From contig NC_058092.1 in the NCBI RefSeq assembly GCF_020171115.1, positions 82,321,001 through 82,385,000 on the forward strand: DNA of 64,000 nucleotides, written 5' to 3'. This DNA is from Neogale vison. Its lineage: Eukaryota > Chordata > Mammalia > Carnivora > Mustelidae. The position numbers and the translations under genes were made by a program. This document shows, in pieces, positions 1 to 12,529 of the stretch (the stretch's first letter is position 1; each line of letters starts with the position of its first letter). Below the pieces are notes generated by a model. That model was given only the letters and a program-made list of their open reading frames with translations, was not told the origin of the DNA and made no database searches.

Positions 1-2001
1 CTTCGCAGATGACATGATTCTTTATATGGAAAACCCAAAAGACTCCACCCCCAAACTACTAGAACTCATACAGCAATTCAGCAGCGTGGCAGGATACAAA
101 GTCAATGTGCAGAAATCAGTGGCTTTCTTATACACTAACAATGAAAATACAGAAAGGGAAATTAGAGAATCGATTCCATTTACTATAGCACCAAGAACCA
201 TAAGATACCTGGGAATAAACCTAACTAAAGAGGTAAAGGATCTATACTTGAGGAACTATAGAACACTCATGAAAGAAATTGAAGAAGACACAAAAAGATG
301 GAAGACCATTCCATGCTCTTGGATTGGAAGAATAAACATTGTTAAAATGTCTATACTGCCTAGAGCAATCTATACTTTTAATGCCATTCCAATCAAAATT
401 CCACCGGCATTCTTCAAAGAGCTGGAGCAAATAATCCTAAAATTTGTATGGAATCAGAAGAAACCCCGAATCACTAAGGAAATGTTGAAAAACAAAAATA
501 AAGCTGGCGGCATCACCTTACCTGATTTCAAGCTTTATTACAAAGCTGTGATCACCAAGACAGCATGGTACTGGCATAAAAACAGACACATAGAGACCAG
601 TGGAACAGAGTAGAGAGCCCTGATATGGACCCTCAACTCTATGGTCAATTAATCTTCGACAAAACAGGAAAAAATATACAGTGGAAAAAAGACAGTCTCT
701 TCAATAAATGGTGCTGGGAAAACTGGACAGCTATATGTAGAAGAATGAAACTCGACCATTCTCTTACACCGTACACAAAGATCAACTCAAAATGGATAAA
801 AGACCTCAACGTGAGACAGGAATCTATCAGAATCTTAGAGGAGAACATAGGCAGTAATCTCTTTGATATCAGCCACAGCAACTTCTTTCAAGATACGTCT
901 CCAAAGGCAAAGGAAACAAAAGCGAAAATAAACTTCTGGGACTTCATCAAAATCAAAAGCTTCTGCACAGCAAAGGAAACAGTCAAAAAAACAAAGAGGC
1001 AACCCACGGAATGGGAGAAGATATTTGCAAATGACAGTACAGACAAAAGGTTGATATCCAGGATCTATAATGAACTCCTCAAACTCAACCCACACAAAAC
1101 AGACAAACACATCAAAAAATGGGCAGAAGATATGAACAGACACTTCTCCAATCAAGACATACAAATGGCTATCAGACACATGAAAAAATGCTCATCATCA
1201 TTAGCCCTCAGGGAGATTCAAATTAAAACCACATTGAGATATCACCTTACACCAGTTAGAATGGCCAAAATTAACAAAACAGGAAACAACATGTGTTGGA
1301 GAGGATGTGGAGAAAGGGGAACCCTCTTACACTGTTGGTGGGATTGCAAGTTGGTGCAGCCTCTTTGGAGAACAGTGTGGAGATTCCTCAAGAAATTAAA
1401 AATAGAGCTTCCCTATGACCCTGCAATTGCACTCCTGGGTATTTACCCCAAAGATACAGATGTCATGAAAAGAAGGGCCATCTGTACCCCAATGTTTATA
1501 GCAGCAATGGCCACAGTCGCCAAACTATGGAAAGAACCAAGATGCCCTTCAACGGATGAATGGATAAGGAAGATGTGGTCCATATACACTATGGAGTATT
1601 ATGCCTCCATCAGAAAGGACGAATATCCAACTTTTGTAGCAACATTGACGGGACTGGAAGAGATTATGCTGAGTGAAATCAGTCAAGCAGAGAGAGTCAA
1701 TTATCATATGGTTTCACTCATTTGTGAAGCATAACAAATAGCATGGAGGACAAGGGGCGTTAGAGAGGAGTAGGGAATTTGGGTAAATTGGAAGGGGAGG
1801 TGAACCATGAGAGACTATGGACTCTGAAAAACAGTCTGAGGGGTTTGAAGTGGCGGGGGGGGTGGGAGGTTGGGGGTACCAGGTGGTGGGTATTATAGAG
1901 GGCACAGCTTGCATGGAGCACTGGGTGTGGTGGAAAAATAATGAATAATGTTTTTCTGAAAATAAATAAATTGGGGGAAAAAAAATTTAAAAAAAATAAA
2001 A

Positions 2002-2033
<32 letters not shown>

Positions 2034-2034
2034 A
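1..2034 (+). mobile_element. LINE-1 3' portion (ORF2 C-terminal half, 3' UTR, tail), cut by window edge
   Basis: L1 retrotransposons encode ORF2p, an endonuclease and reverse transcriptase that copies its own RNA into nicked chromosomal DNA. The window opens inside the reverse transcriptase active site: the FADD motif lies at bases 2-13. Reading continues to about 590, where a 2-base gain shifts the frame and causes a stop at 611-613. The C-terminal part then stays open from 625 to the natural stop at 1732-1734, including the cysteine-rich region (C-x3-C-type residues around 1291-1345). Next come a G-rich 3' UTR (runs of G at 1855-1876) and an A-rich tail with (AAAT)n ending near 2034. One frameshift in about 1.7 kb of coding sequence suggests a fairly young but dead copy. 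The 5' part lies outside the window. Confidence 0.96.
1855..1925 (+). other. G-rich tract in L1 3' UTR
   Basis: Several runs of three to eight G occur close together on the sense strand just upstream of the L1 tail. G-rich, quadruplex-capable tracts are a known feature of mammalian L1 3' UTRs. The same tract appears as C-rich sequence in the antisense L1 copies near 21.24 kb and 24.82 kb. Confidence 0.7.
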
Positions 2035-2501
2035 GAAGAGAAGGGATAGTTGTAGCTTTGGAGTGTCCCCTCCATTCTCTTTTTGTCTTGTTAGCAGCAT
2101 GCCCAGTTTCCTTCGGAAGAGACTCACTTCTATTCCACCGTGTATGGTCTTGGTGTAACCACCTAGAGGTGCTTTGCCCAGTTGATGGAGGTGGGAACTC
2201 AGTTAAGCCTATGGTTCTCTTTGGGACACTGAAACCCAATTAAAGTAACACCAAACTAGGAAAAGAGATTGGATTGGTTCAGCCTTGTGAACTTCTGATG
2301 ATCTGTTGACCTCATAGCTTCCCCAGTTCCTTTCTATTTGGATCTTACATCTATATGCCAATTTCATTAAGTCACCCCAAATCATTCCAAGTAATTTCCT
2401 TTCTGCTTGTGCTAGAAAGCATTATATCCTGCTACTTAAAAACAACAGCAAAAATCTACTTATGTCTGAACAATAAAGTCTGTACTGGAGGTGTGTATCT
2501 A

Positions 2502-2534
<33 letters not shown>

Positions 2535-3094
2535 ATAGGACTCCTGAAAAAATGGCCAGAATTTACTATAATTACTTTCTTTTATATGTGTTGTTGGTCT
2601 ATTTTTTTATTTCTGGACATATATGTTGAAGGATGAGATCCCCTAGTCTAATCATATGAGAAACAACTGGAGGAAGCACTGATAGCTAGAAGAGAAAGCA
2701 TATGCTTTGGTGGATGGGGAAAGGTAAAATGAAGCATTTTTAGGCCAGATGGAATATCTACCTATCATCTTAATGATCTCAAGAAAGTGATTTCTCTAGG
2801 TTATACACAAGCCTAGTATTTTTAAGACTCTTGTTCCTAAGGATAAAATCATGCAATATAAATGAAAACACAACGCATGTATTAAATGCCTCTGGCTATA
2901 TGAATACTGAGGACTTTTTAATATATGTGTGTCTTTATTATTGCTCTTCCAAAAGAGGATTTCTGATAGAGCCCTCCTAAAAGCTACTTTAGGCTTAATG
3001 GCTATAGCATTTGTGAAAGTGTTCATGGGGTCAAACTGATTCAATTATTTTCATTTGAATGAAAGGAACAAACATTTTTGAGAGTCTACTATTT
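2035..3094. other. No gene; unrecognised sequence with a microsatellite
   Basis: About 1 kb of AT-rich sequence with only short unrelated open frames. A (CT)n(CA)n microsatellite lies at about 2500-2535. I see no recognisable repeat or exon otherwise. Confidence 0.5.
2500..2535. repeat. (CT)n(CA)n microsatellite
   Basis: Uninterrupted CT dinucleotides run directly into CA dinucleotides. Compound repeats like this are often polymorphic in length. Confidence 0.9.
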
Positions 3095-3215
3095 TGGTTC
3101 TTAACCTGGGTTGAATATTAGCTTCACCAAGGAGTTTTTTTTTAAATGCAGATTTCCAGAACATTCAAAGCCCTCCTCTACAAACCTTTGATTTTGATAT
3201 ATCTAGTAAGTATGT
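3095..3215 (+). mobile_element. MER5-like hAT DNA transposon fragment
   Basis: The stretch 'ttggttcttaacctggg', a following ATTAG...TCACC-like core and a later 'ttccagaacattc' region resemble the left half of MER5-type non-autonomous hAT-Charlie elements. The right terminal inverted repeat is not seen, so the copy is partial and old. Confidence 0.45.
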
Positions 3216-3254
3216 GCTAAAGACTGCATTATATACTTCATATATATCATCACA

Positions 3255-3440
3255 CAGGGTAGTTCAGCAATTAAGCAGCCAGACTGTAGACCAAGATTTC
3301 ATTCAAATCCTGCTTAATCACAAATTGACTAGATAACTTTGGACAATTTACTTAACCTCATTGTGCCTCCAGTTCTTCTGCTATGAAATGAGGACAGTAT
3401 TAGTACTTGCTTCATTCGGTTGTACCTTCTGTGTAGTTAG
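3255..3440 (+). mobile_element. MIR (tRNA-derived ancient SINE)
   Basis: The order of MIR landmarks is clear: a degenerate tRNA-like head, then 'acttaacctcattgtgcctc', then an 'aaatgaggacagtattagtac' stretch. MIRs are inactive and predate the eutherian radiation. Confidence 0.75.
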
Positions 3441-3499
3441 CATTCATTATTGTGGATTACATAATAACTGATTTTAAATTCTTATAAAAACCTATGGAC

Positions 3500-3702
3500 G
3501 GGCACCCTAATGGCACAGTCACTTAAGCATCCAACTCTTGTTTTTGGCTCAGGTCATGATCTCACGGGTGTGGGATTGAACCCCATGTCAGATTCCAAGC
3601 TGAGCTTGAACTTCTCCTTCTTCCTCTCCCCTCTCCCCACCCTGCACACTCTCTGTGTCTCTAATAAATAAATAAATAAATAAATAAATAAATCTTTTTT
3701 TA
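3500..3702 (+). mobile_element. CAN-SINE, diverged older subfamily
   Basis: A tRNA-Lys-type head with 'ggctcaggtcatgatctc' and a B-box-like 'gggattgaaccccatg' is followed by a TC-rich body, seven AAAT units and an A/T tail. Its head (CACTTAAGCATCCAACTC) differs from the young copies in this window and marks an older subfamily. Confidence 0.88.
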
Positions 3703-5137
3703 AAAGATTGAAATTATATTATTTTCACTTTACATATAGGGAAACTACGACTTAGAGATTTAAAAAATTAGTAATTACTTTCTCAAGGTCATATAGTTGC
3801 CACCAAGCCAAAATATGGTGTGTTTAGCAATGATGAAAAATATATGATAAAAAATTACTGGGGACAGTTTTGGTCATGGTGACTTTCAAATGGTTATAAT
3901 AGCAGCTAGGTGGAGATACGTAGTAGTAAGTTAATTGTGTAACATGGCTTTAGGTCTCAACAGAATGGTCATGGCACTAGAATATTCATTAGAGATCTTT
4001 TATATATAAATTGTGATCAAATCCATGAGCAGGAATGAGCCCAGGCAGGAATAATATATAAAGAATAGCAGAAGGTTCAGGGCATAACCCTTGAGAACTC
4101 TAACATTTTATAGGACAAGTAGTCATGTTGAGATTAAAGGAAGACTAAGAAGCCAGAGGCAATAGTAAACCTGAGAAAGTGTTAACACTTAGAGAGAAAG
4201 AGTTTCAGAAAGGAAGTGTTGGTTAAAAGTGTTAAATAACCTGACAGTTCGAGGAAAAAAGGTGTCATATGGCTTGGGAGAGGAACCTAAGGCACAACAG
4301 TTTCATTAGAATCGGTAAGTGGTTTTAGCAAGTATGTACGCACCTTTAAAAATCTGGTGATAAAGGGAAAGAAAGAGAATTATATACAGGGAAGAACATA
4401 AAGGTAGAGGGTTTTCAATGGAAAATAAAGGTAATGGATATGGGCCTAAATGACCTTAATTTTCCCTGGCCACTTATTTTGAATTGAACCACTTCTGAAT
4501 AAGTATGCCATATGTGCATGTGTGTGTACATCCATATACATGTCTGAGGTATATATATTTTGAGGACTTTGTTCAATGGGCTTATAAAACTTAATCTCTT
4601 GGGTCATAAAATTATTCAAGTCAAATGATTCATACAAGTCAAAACGGAGTTGGAAAATACTTAAGATATGATAAATATTACCAAGTAAAAACAAAGGAAA
4701 TTTATATTTTCATTTTAAAGTTAACTGTACATAGGAGAAAACTGAAGTTTTCCTTTTTATTTAATTCCCAACAGACTAAGGATCAAACAAATTTTGGCAA
4801 GAAATTGCTATCGTCTTACAATATCTTCAAGTACCTTTCCTTCATCATGGTGTTTTGGAGATAGTTTTAAAAATTTGATAATTATATTTTAATATGCCAA
4901 ACATTCAAATTTCTAAACATATAGTGAATAATCCTTTTTTTCCAAAATGAATGCATGGAAGTGAAAGAAAAAAAATTAGTGTTTGAAGAATATTTATAAA
5001 GTCTTATTAAAGATCATATACCACACTTCAAAGACACATGAAGATCCCAGATTCCTTATTCTTAAAGGTAGTATCAAAGTATCCCATGAAAACAATTCCT
5101 TTTACATATAATCTTTTTAATTTTAGAAACATATCTC
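3703..5137. other. No gene; AT-rich, with an L2-like antisense stretch
   Basis: No coding potential is visible. Between about 4000 and 4400 the text (for example 'agaagccagaggcaatag' and 'aaaagtgttaaataacctg') resembles the interior of an L2 LINE on the minus strand, at low confidence. The rest is unrecognised. Confidence 0.4.
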
Positions 5138-5325
5138 GGGGTGCCTGGGTGTCTCAGTCGTTAAGTGTCTGTGTTCAGACTGAGACATGATCCCAGTATC
5201 CTGAGATCGAGCCCTATATTGCTGAGAAGGGAGCCTGCTTCTCCCTCTCCAGCCTCTCCCCTCCATGCTTATGTTCCTCCTCTCGCTATCTCTCTCTGTC
5301 ATAAATAAATAAAATCTTTAAAAAA
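5138..5325 (+). mobile_element. CAN-SINE
   Basis: It begins GGGGTGCCTGGGTGTCTCAG and carries the B-box-like 'gagatcgagccc', a TCTCC-rich body and an AAATAAAT tail. It is shorter and more diverged than the copies near 19 kb. Confidence 0.92.
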
Positions 5326-5497
5326 TTTTTTTCTATAAGACATACCTCTGTGGAAACAGAACTCAACATGGAGATTGATTCTATTTTATGATATATTAGA
5401 ATCATTGTATTTCCTTTGAGTTCTGTGAATCATTTTAATTCAAGAGGTGATGTTGGATTTGATATTTAGACTATTTCTTTCTTTTTCTTTGCCATTT

Positions 5498-5582
5498 TTT
5501 TAATTAATTTTTTATTTTTTTATAAACATATATTTTTATCCCCAGGGGTACAGGTCCGTGAATCACCAGGTCCACACACTGG
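5498..5582 (-). mobile_element. Very short 5'-truncated L1 3' end
   Basis: A T/A-rich head (antisense tail) is followed by 'tatccccaggggtacaggtc' and 'gtgaatcaccaggt', which I recall from carnivore L1 3' UTRs read in reverse. Only about 80 bp is present. The flanks 'gactatttcttt' and 'gacttttcttta' may be a degraded target-site duplication. Confidence 0.55.
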
Positions 5583-6869
5583 ACTTTTCTTTAAGGGAAA
5601 GTTTTAACTGTGAGGCAAACATACTGTTTCACTCACCATCTTACAAAGCTTTATTATCACAATGTTAATAGATCCCAATTACTTAAGTATTTCTTGAATA
5701 AATTTAAAAAGCACTCACAGTCTCTTTATAGATGAACAACTATGAATGATCTCCAGTGAAAAATTACTGCCTAAAGGTGGAGTAATGAAATGATATGGGT
5801 ATCGATCCTATTATTATATGCCAAGAATCAGCACAGTGGGAAGGCTCTGGAACAGTTTCACAGAGTAGAAGCTGATTGTCTCCCCAAATGAGATCACACT
5901 GAAGAAGTTGCAAATAAATTAAAGGAAACTACCAAAATTGATGTATCTGTACCTTACAGAATGTGTGTGTAAAATAAAACATTTTATGTAGGAGTATTTG
6001 AATGACTGGATCAAAGAAAGATTTGTCAATAGCCTCCTACTCAAGGACAAAGACTGTAACCAAATGCTTGGTAAAGACACAAATACAAAGCTGAATGCAA
6101 TTATAGAGATGAACACAAATATAAAACTGAACTTCTGGCATCTTTCTGTTGAGTTGTATCTCCTCTGAGGGCAGAAACTAACTCATTCTTGCATCTCTGA
6201 AGTGCTCAGAAAGTTCCTTGCTAATATTCCATGCTTAATAAATGTTTGTTATTTGGAAAAATGTAGGCATTTTAAGCATACAAACTTGAACAGTGTCTAT
6301 CTTGACCTCACTAAACACTAGACATGTGAGTATTAGCAAGTTCCTTCAGCATTCTGAGGTCAATTTATTTCATTTCCAAATAATAATATATACATTGAAA
6401 GTCTGTCATAAGCAGCAAATAATATAACAATTGTGATATGCCTTAGCATCTCTTGGCAGAATATTTAAGATTCATTGTGCTGAATAAACTTTAGTTCTAC
6501 TTTTTCCCCCTTTATGATTCCTTTTTATACTCAATTATTGATTTCCTCCGAAAACTCAGAAACTTTCATTAATAGTTCTCTTCTGATTCTGGCCCAAGAC
6601 AGTTCTCTGTTACTAATTCTTGGTTTCTAACTCCTGGCCCTGACTAATCTGGTTGTCTCACATACTTCCTGTACACACATGATCCACTGCCCCAAGCCCC
6701 CACCTCAGGTGGCTCATTTCCAGAACCAGTCACTCCTGGAGTTCTTACACCACTCTATTATCACTTGCCCCACACTCCTCTACAGTCTTGACCTAACCCT
6801 CTGGGTACTGACATTAACTCCAGGTCCTGGCTTTAACTTCCATTTTTCACACTGCTTAGTGCCTTATCT
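5583..6869. other. No gene or repeat recognised
   Basis: About 1.3 kb of AT-rich sequence with no long open frame, splice-bounded exon or known repeat that I can identify. Confidence 0.45.
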
Positions 6870-7010
6870 AACATCATAGCCCTCTCTGGAAATGTGTTTC
6901 TTCACCATCAACTCCATTCCACACCCATAACTTTCCTCAAAGTGTTGTTCAAATAACACCTCTTCCAGAAAGGGTATTCTGATCTTAGAAACAAGGAGAA
7001 ATTTAATTCT
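6870..7010 (+). mobile_element. L2 LINE 3' end fragment
   Basis: The string 'ttgttcaaataacacctctt' followed by 'ccagaaagggtattctgatc' matches the L2 3' end, which reads roughly 'CTCAAATGTCACCTCCTC...GAGGCCTTCCCTGA'. The upstream CT-rich section from about 6640 may belong to the same element. Confidence 0.5.
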
Positions 7011-7084
7011 AAATTGTCATCTGGACGGTGCTCCATTCTCAAGTCTTATATGTGTAAGTTTTAATCTGATAGGCTGCATTGCTT

Positions 7085-7335
7085 TGGGAAGACAGCATGA
7101 CCCAATGAGGACCTAGAAGGTCTTTGAACGCTGGAAGATTTGACTGGATCCAGGATCAGCAAACCTGTATAACCTTGAGCTAGGTACTTCATCTCTTAGT
7201 GCCTTGGTTTCCCTATAACTAAAATGGGATTAACACTTACCTCACAGGGTGTCTCTGAAGATTAGATGCCTGTAAAGCATTTCGCAAATTTCCTGGGATA
7301 TAACTAGTCTTTATTCAATGGCTATTGTTGTTATG
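7085..7335 (+). mobile_element. MIR
   Basis: It is nearly full length. A head ending in 'aaccttgagctaggtacttc' is followed by 'gccttggtttccctataac', 'aaaatgggattaacacttac', a 'ctcacagggtgtctctgaag' block and a 3' part ending at a 'tattcaatggctattgttgt' stretch. Confidence 0.85.
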
Positions 7336-9145
7336 GGTTTGCACATGTGTGTGTATGTTTTATTACTTCTTATATTACCTTGTAACTGTCTGTGATGTTT
7401 AATGAATGTCCAACTTGTAAAAATTTCTCAAAAAATAAGACTTTTTGTCTTTTTTTGTAAACTCAATCCCTGACTTTCCTGATTAAATACCTAATATTTT
7501 GTCATGCTATGTTAAAGCTGAGTAACTCAATGATGGATAAGTGAGTGATCCAGTTCACATCTATAAATGAAATTACTATTTTTATAATCATGTCTAAGTA
7601 TTACCACTTAGGGCTCAGAAAACGTGCAACTACTAAAAACTAAGTACTGAATCTTGAGACAGTATGAAACTAGCCTTTGGGATTAAGATTTATTTGTAGC
7701 TGAATTTTACTTCATTTTGATATTATCTGTATTTACTTCACTAATATTTTGTTGACATTTTAGAGCACTTTTTAACAATTTTTAACAACTAATTTTTAAA
7801 ATATTTATGTTAGGTAAAAAAATCTAAAACATGTATACACAATATATATACATACATATATATTTGCAATAATATTAAAAATAATATTTTGAATTTGTTC
7901 ATTTTCTCATTGACTCTAGCTTCATCCAAATACTTGTTAAAAATGCTAAAGGACACTGACATATATACACATTATCTCTGGGCAATAAGTAGAAAAATGA
8001 AAGGGGCAGTAATTTCCCTCATATATTCTACCAATTTTATGTGTTGTACAGAGACATCCAGAAAAATGAAACTTAGCATTCAGGTGCCAATGTTTTACTA
8101 CAAAAAGTTGTAAATTTCTAGACACAGAGGATAGAGATAGTGGGCTTTCTACATTGTGTGCACATCTATATATTATGTGTATCTTAGCTCTGTTGTTCTT
8201 GAGTTAGTTCTTAGTAATTGACCATATGCCTTTTACTTATTTTTATTAGATCAATATCTCATATTTCACATTCTGAATTCCTAAAGTCATACATTGGAAC
8301 ATATGTGACAGGTAATAATCACACTGCATTTTTATTGTAGTAAAAAAGAAAAAAGGGAGAAGGAAATGCTAAAATGATTGATACATCTTGTAACTACTTA
8401 TTATGTGAATCAAAATCATAAAATAATGCATGTTAAATACTAAACAGTAAAGAACAAGCAACCATAAGCATAGTTTTCACTAAACCTTAGATTTCAGAAT
8501 TTTAGGTCATCTAATTAGGCTCATTTGGTGGGGAATAGCCTGTCCTTGCAATTGAATATTTTAAATTGTCCTTCACCCCAAAGACATGACCTGGTCAAAT
8601 GAGAAAGCTAGTAATTCCTAAGCATCCACACATTTCAACCATAGACTCAAACCTCTCTATCCAAACACTGCCCTTCTTTATGCCCCTTCTATTACAAATC
8701 TCTCACATAATCCATCCCTGTCTTCACTCCTCTTAAATGTTCCAGTAGCTTCTAAGTTAAAAGCCCTACCTACAGATATTTTCATCTTGTCACTTGTATT
8801 ATTAAAGGGAAGCTATCTGTTAATCTTTGTCTCCTGAGGAGTCGTAGATAGCAGGTCTGGTCACTTGACTACATTTATGTATTTGATGGAATACCCAAGT
8901 GTCCCAGTAGACAACTGTATCTTAGGAAAAGTAATACTAATTATTGTAATTTATCCAAATGTCTTAGAATCTATACCTAATCACTATGCAAGACAATAAC
9001 ATTTATGCATATCTTTAAGCATGTCAGATTAATTTTATTAGACATTTAGTTTACTGTTAATATTGAATGCAGATCATGCTCATTTTATCTTTATGGTTTG
9101 TACCCAACTAGCTTAGCACAAAATTTGAAACAATTAAAAGTGAAC
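7336..9145. other. No gene; AT-rich unrecognised sequence
   Basis: About 1.8 kb without coding signals. A pyrimidine-rich section at 8600-8780 is faintly L2-like. Nothing else is recognisable. Confidence 0.4.
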
Positions 9146-9149
9146 AATG

Positions 9150-9310
9150 ATCAGGAGATCAGAGCTCTGCTCTGAGCTCTACTAGTAGATAATTGTTGAC
9201 CTTGGCCACAGCACTCAATTTATTTGAGTATCAGCTTCCACAGTCACGAAAAATAAATAAGATCTTGCCCACATAATTCACAATACTGTTATAAGTTAAA
9301 GAACACAGAT
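9150..9310 (+). mobile_element. MIR fragment
   Basis: A degenerate 'gctctgctctgagctctact' head, 'attgttgaccttggccacag' and 'agtatcagcttccacagtc' keep the spacing of the MIR core and tail. Confidence 0.55.
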
Positions 9311-10159
9311 ATCATAGCTTTATGCAAATTTTTCTACAAGTAAAAGTACCCTGTAGCATAAAAAAAGTAAGACTCAGAATTAATTCAATCAACAAATTTA
9401 GCTAGAACTCATCTTGTCAATGTTTTGAACCATTAAAATAATGCTTAATTGTTGCATTGTGCACAAAGCACTTTTATTGCTAGATCTAATTCCCTTATTG
9501 AATTATAATACACTGGATGTTGTCTGCAGATACTAATCGTATATATGGAGTTGTGTCACCATTAAATTACCCATGTGAAATGTTTCAACATTGCCAAAGG
9601 CTGACTAGATAATTTCCCATGGTTCCATAGCAGGACAATAACAAACTGTTAATCTTTTTGAAATATGTTAGAGCCACCAAAGAAAACCATGTCAAGTTAG
9701 TTCCTCATGAAACTGATAGGACAAAAAATACTGACATCATTCCATAATACAGCCTCACACAATGGATAACTGCCATCAGAGAAACAGCATTCAGTCCTGG
9801 TATCAATTAATGCTGACATGCTAATAAAAAATTAATAAAATCTACCAGGAAAGTTTTGGATTTCATACCTGCTAAATTATTTGACTTGAAAGTTTGATAC
9901 TAATGAGCAAATCCTTGTGAATCATACTTCTTAAAAATATATTTTACTGATTGATAAAATAAAGCATCGCCTAAGAGATGCAATTTTCTCCATGTGCTGT
10001 TAAATAAAATATAAAAACTTAAAGATATTTATTGAGGAAATATGCCAGTGTCTACACTTGGCATACAAATGTATATTGATGGTTGGCATATGCCTCTGTG
10101 AATCCATGCTCCGAGACAGGAAAAAAAAAAATTGTTCCTAAAGGAACAGTCCTCTGAAG
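9311..10159. other. No gene or repeat recognised
   Basis: AT-rich sequence with no open frame above background and no known repeat that I can identify. Confidence 0.4.
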
Positions 10160-10320
10160 TTTTTCCACCATTTAACCTCTCTGAGCCTCCATTTTCTAAT
10201 ATGTAAAATGAAAGTATCTATTTACTATGTTACGATCCTAAATTTAATCAAGTAATGTATGTAAAGCATCTAGCATCCTCTCTGGCACATACTGTAGTGC
10301 TTGTTAGTTTCCTTCTTATT
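10160..10320 (+). mobile_element. MIR fragment
   Basis: 'tttaacctctctgagcctcc' then 'ttttctaatatgtaaaatg', a degraded middle and 'tctctggcacatactgtag' follow the MIR 3' two-thirds in order. Confidence 0.65.
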
Positions 10321-11850
10321 CCTCATTTATCTCTGGGTTCCCCATAAGAAGGCAATTAGCGGTGTAAAGTCTTTCAAAATTCCAAAAACATTTATTCATT
10401 TCTCCAGAAATGTTCATTAGTTCTCCAAGGATGAAACCACTATACCAATACTTGTCTAGATTCAACAGTAAGTGAAACATATTATAATTTTTATAAGAAC
10501 TTAGAAGACATAGAAGTTGATAAAAAATATTTTTAGCTACCATGTGAGATTGGGTATAAACTATGCACACAGATTGGTCATGATTTACAAGCATTCTGTG
10601 TTTCATAAATTTCATGGCAATATCAATGATTTATATTTGAGAACACATTTTCTAAAAGAAATATTATGTATGGCAGTTAAGGCCACACACCAATTTGCAT
10701 GGCCCTAATTATTTCATCCATTTTTTTCAACAAATATTTAATAAGTACCTACTATGTGTAAGGCAAGAGGTAGCCTCTGCAATACAAATGTGAAAAAAAT
10801 GAAATAAGAAAAGGTGTGCTATCATGTAAATTAACCTACAGAGCCACTAATTCATATATAAATACATACTGTAACAAATCCAATTGAGAAAATACAACAG
10901 TATACTAAGAGTGAAGACAGTTGAGGCTTTTTATAATTTTGTATTTAGAGCTTTAGGAAAACTTCTTTGGGGAAATAACACTGGGAGTCGTGAAACAAAA
11001 GATGAGTTCCCAATTGAAGAGTTAGGTGGTGTGAGATACTTTTGCTGGCCCCATCCACCCTTCTCCTCTCCATTCTGGGCAGAAGGCTGAGCCATTGGAC
11101 TGTATTAGTGGGCCCCCTTAACCACTGGCTTCTGGTTTGGTTTGGGCATTGGGAGAAAGGATATTATAAAATGGGAGAGAATGAGTTTAGGTATTTATTT
11201 TTTACTTTTTTCCTCTGTTGTATCACAGTGGGTGACTGTGTCCCCCTGCCCAAGACTACAGCTCTTGCCAGTTATCCTTCTCTATATAGTCCTTTCTAGT
11301 TCTAGTAACCATTCCCTTCCTTTACCTTTTCAGGCTTAGCAGTACTAATAGCCTTCCACTTTTAGTAGCCTCCATTACTTAATATGGTGGCATGGGAGGA
11401 AATACAAAAGGAGATTAGACATTGGGAGAACAAATGGCTGTGTTGGTTGATTACTGTGACATCAATAATGATTATAATGATTATGAGATCAGCTGGATGC
11501 TTCAGATGACCCCATAGAGATTACCCCAGGAAAAAAAAAAATTGACAGTCATGAATTTCTAATTCAGAATCAGGACTGAAAATCATAAAGCCCTAATGAT
11601 AGCTCTGAAGGATCTTTCATCTTCCGTAGTCTCAGGGGAGAATAGATATAAACTAAACCCAAAGCCCGGTTATAAAGGTTGTGGAATGGCAGTACAGATT
11701 GAGTGCTTAAATGTCCTGTGCTAAAATCAGGGTACTAGTGGGAAGGAGTAGAAATTTTGAGTGTAATCTATTATGGTAGAAAATGACAAATGAAAACCCA
11801 TGGAACTCCCTGACTTCCTCCACATCAGTCAAGAAAAGTAAACCAAAAGC
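10321..11850. other. No gene; contains the source-like copy of a 110-bp duplicated segment
   Basis: Mostly unrecognised. 10710-10760 resembles the common 'caacaaatatttattgagtacctactatgtg' start of ancient L2/MIR-type repeats. Positions 10755-10864 recur at 13226-13334. The part from about 11380 to 11850 could hold unrecognisable upstream ERVL sequence. Confidence 0.4.
10755..10864 (+). repeat. 110-bp direct duplication, copy 1
   Basis: This segment recurs at 13226-13334 in the same orientation. By eye they differ at about six bases plus one A deletion, roughly 94% identity. Homology starts at 'tgtgtaaggca' and stops at 'tcatatataaata' in both. Confidence 0.9.
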
Positions 11851-12529
11851 AATTCTGCATTCTCAGAGTCATTATAGAGGTTAGTAAAACCATCAAAGAC
11901 TTTAAATATTCCTATAATATCCCAATTTCTTACAGCTGTATGTGTAGGTCACAAACCAAATGGGTCGTAGAAAATGAAAGTAGATTATCACAGACTTAAT
12001 CAGGTGGAGATACCAATCACAGGTGCATTTCTAGATGTGATATCTTAAATGGAGCAAATCAACCCAGCCCCTGGCAGCTAGCATGCAGCAATTGACCTGA
12101 TTGACCTGGCTTTTTTTTTTTTTTTTCTTATACCCTTCAGCAAAGATAATCAGACACAGTTTGCCTTCACAGGTACAACAATATACTTTTATGGTCTTGC
12201 CTCAGGGTTATGTCAACTCCTGTGCTGTCATAATATAGTCTTGAGCCCCTGATCTGATATCCCATAGAACATGACACTGGTTCATTACATTTATGACATT
12301 ATGCTAACTGGATCTAATGAACAGGAAGCAGCAAGCACTTCAGATGCCTTAGTAAGACATATGCATGCCAGAGACTAGGAAATAAGGCCTACAACACTTC
12401 AGGAATATACCATATTCTAAGGGTCCAATCATCTGGGGGCTGTCAGCATATCCTCTCCCTAATAAAAAAAAAAAGTTGTAGATTTTATTGACCACCATGA
12501 AGAAGTATAACTTGCTGATTTTCTTTGTG

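Noticed and set aside
1760..2239. 159-codon minus-strand open frame
   Set aside because: It runs through the reversed L1 3' UTR and (TTTA)n tail, so it is an artefact of repeat sequence.
2500..2535. CRISPR-like or regulatory repeat array
   Set aside because: It is a simple dinucleotide microsatellite. This is mammalian DNA, where CRISPR arrays do not occur.
11042..11339. Overlapping plus-strand frames as coding exons
   Set aside because: Two short frames overlap in different phases with no domain. The region could be unreadable ERVL upstream sequence, but I cannot show it.
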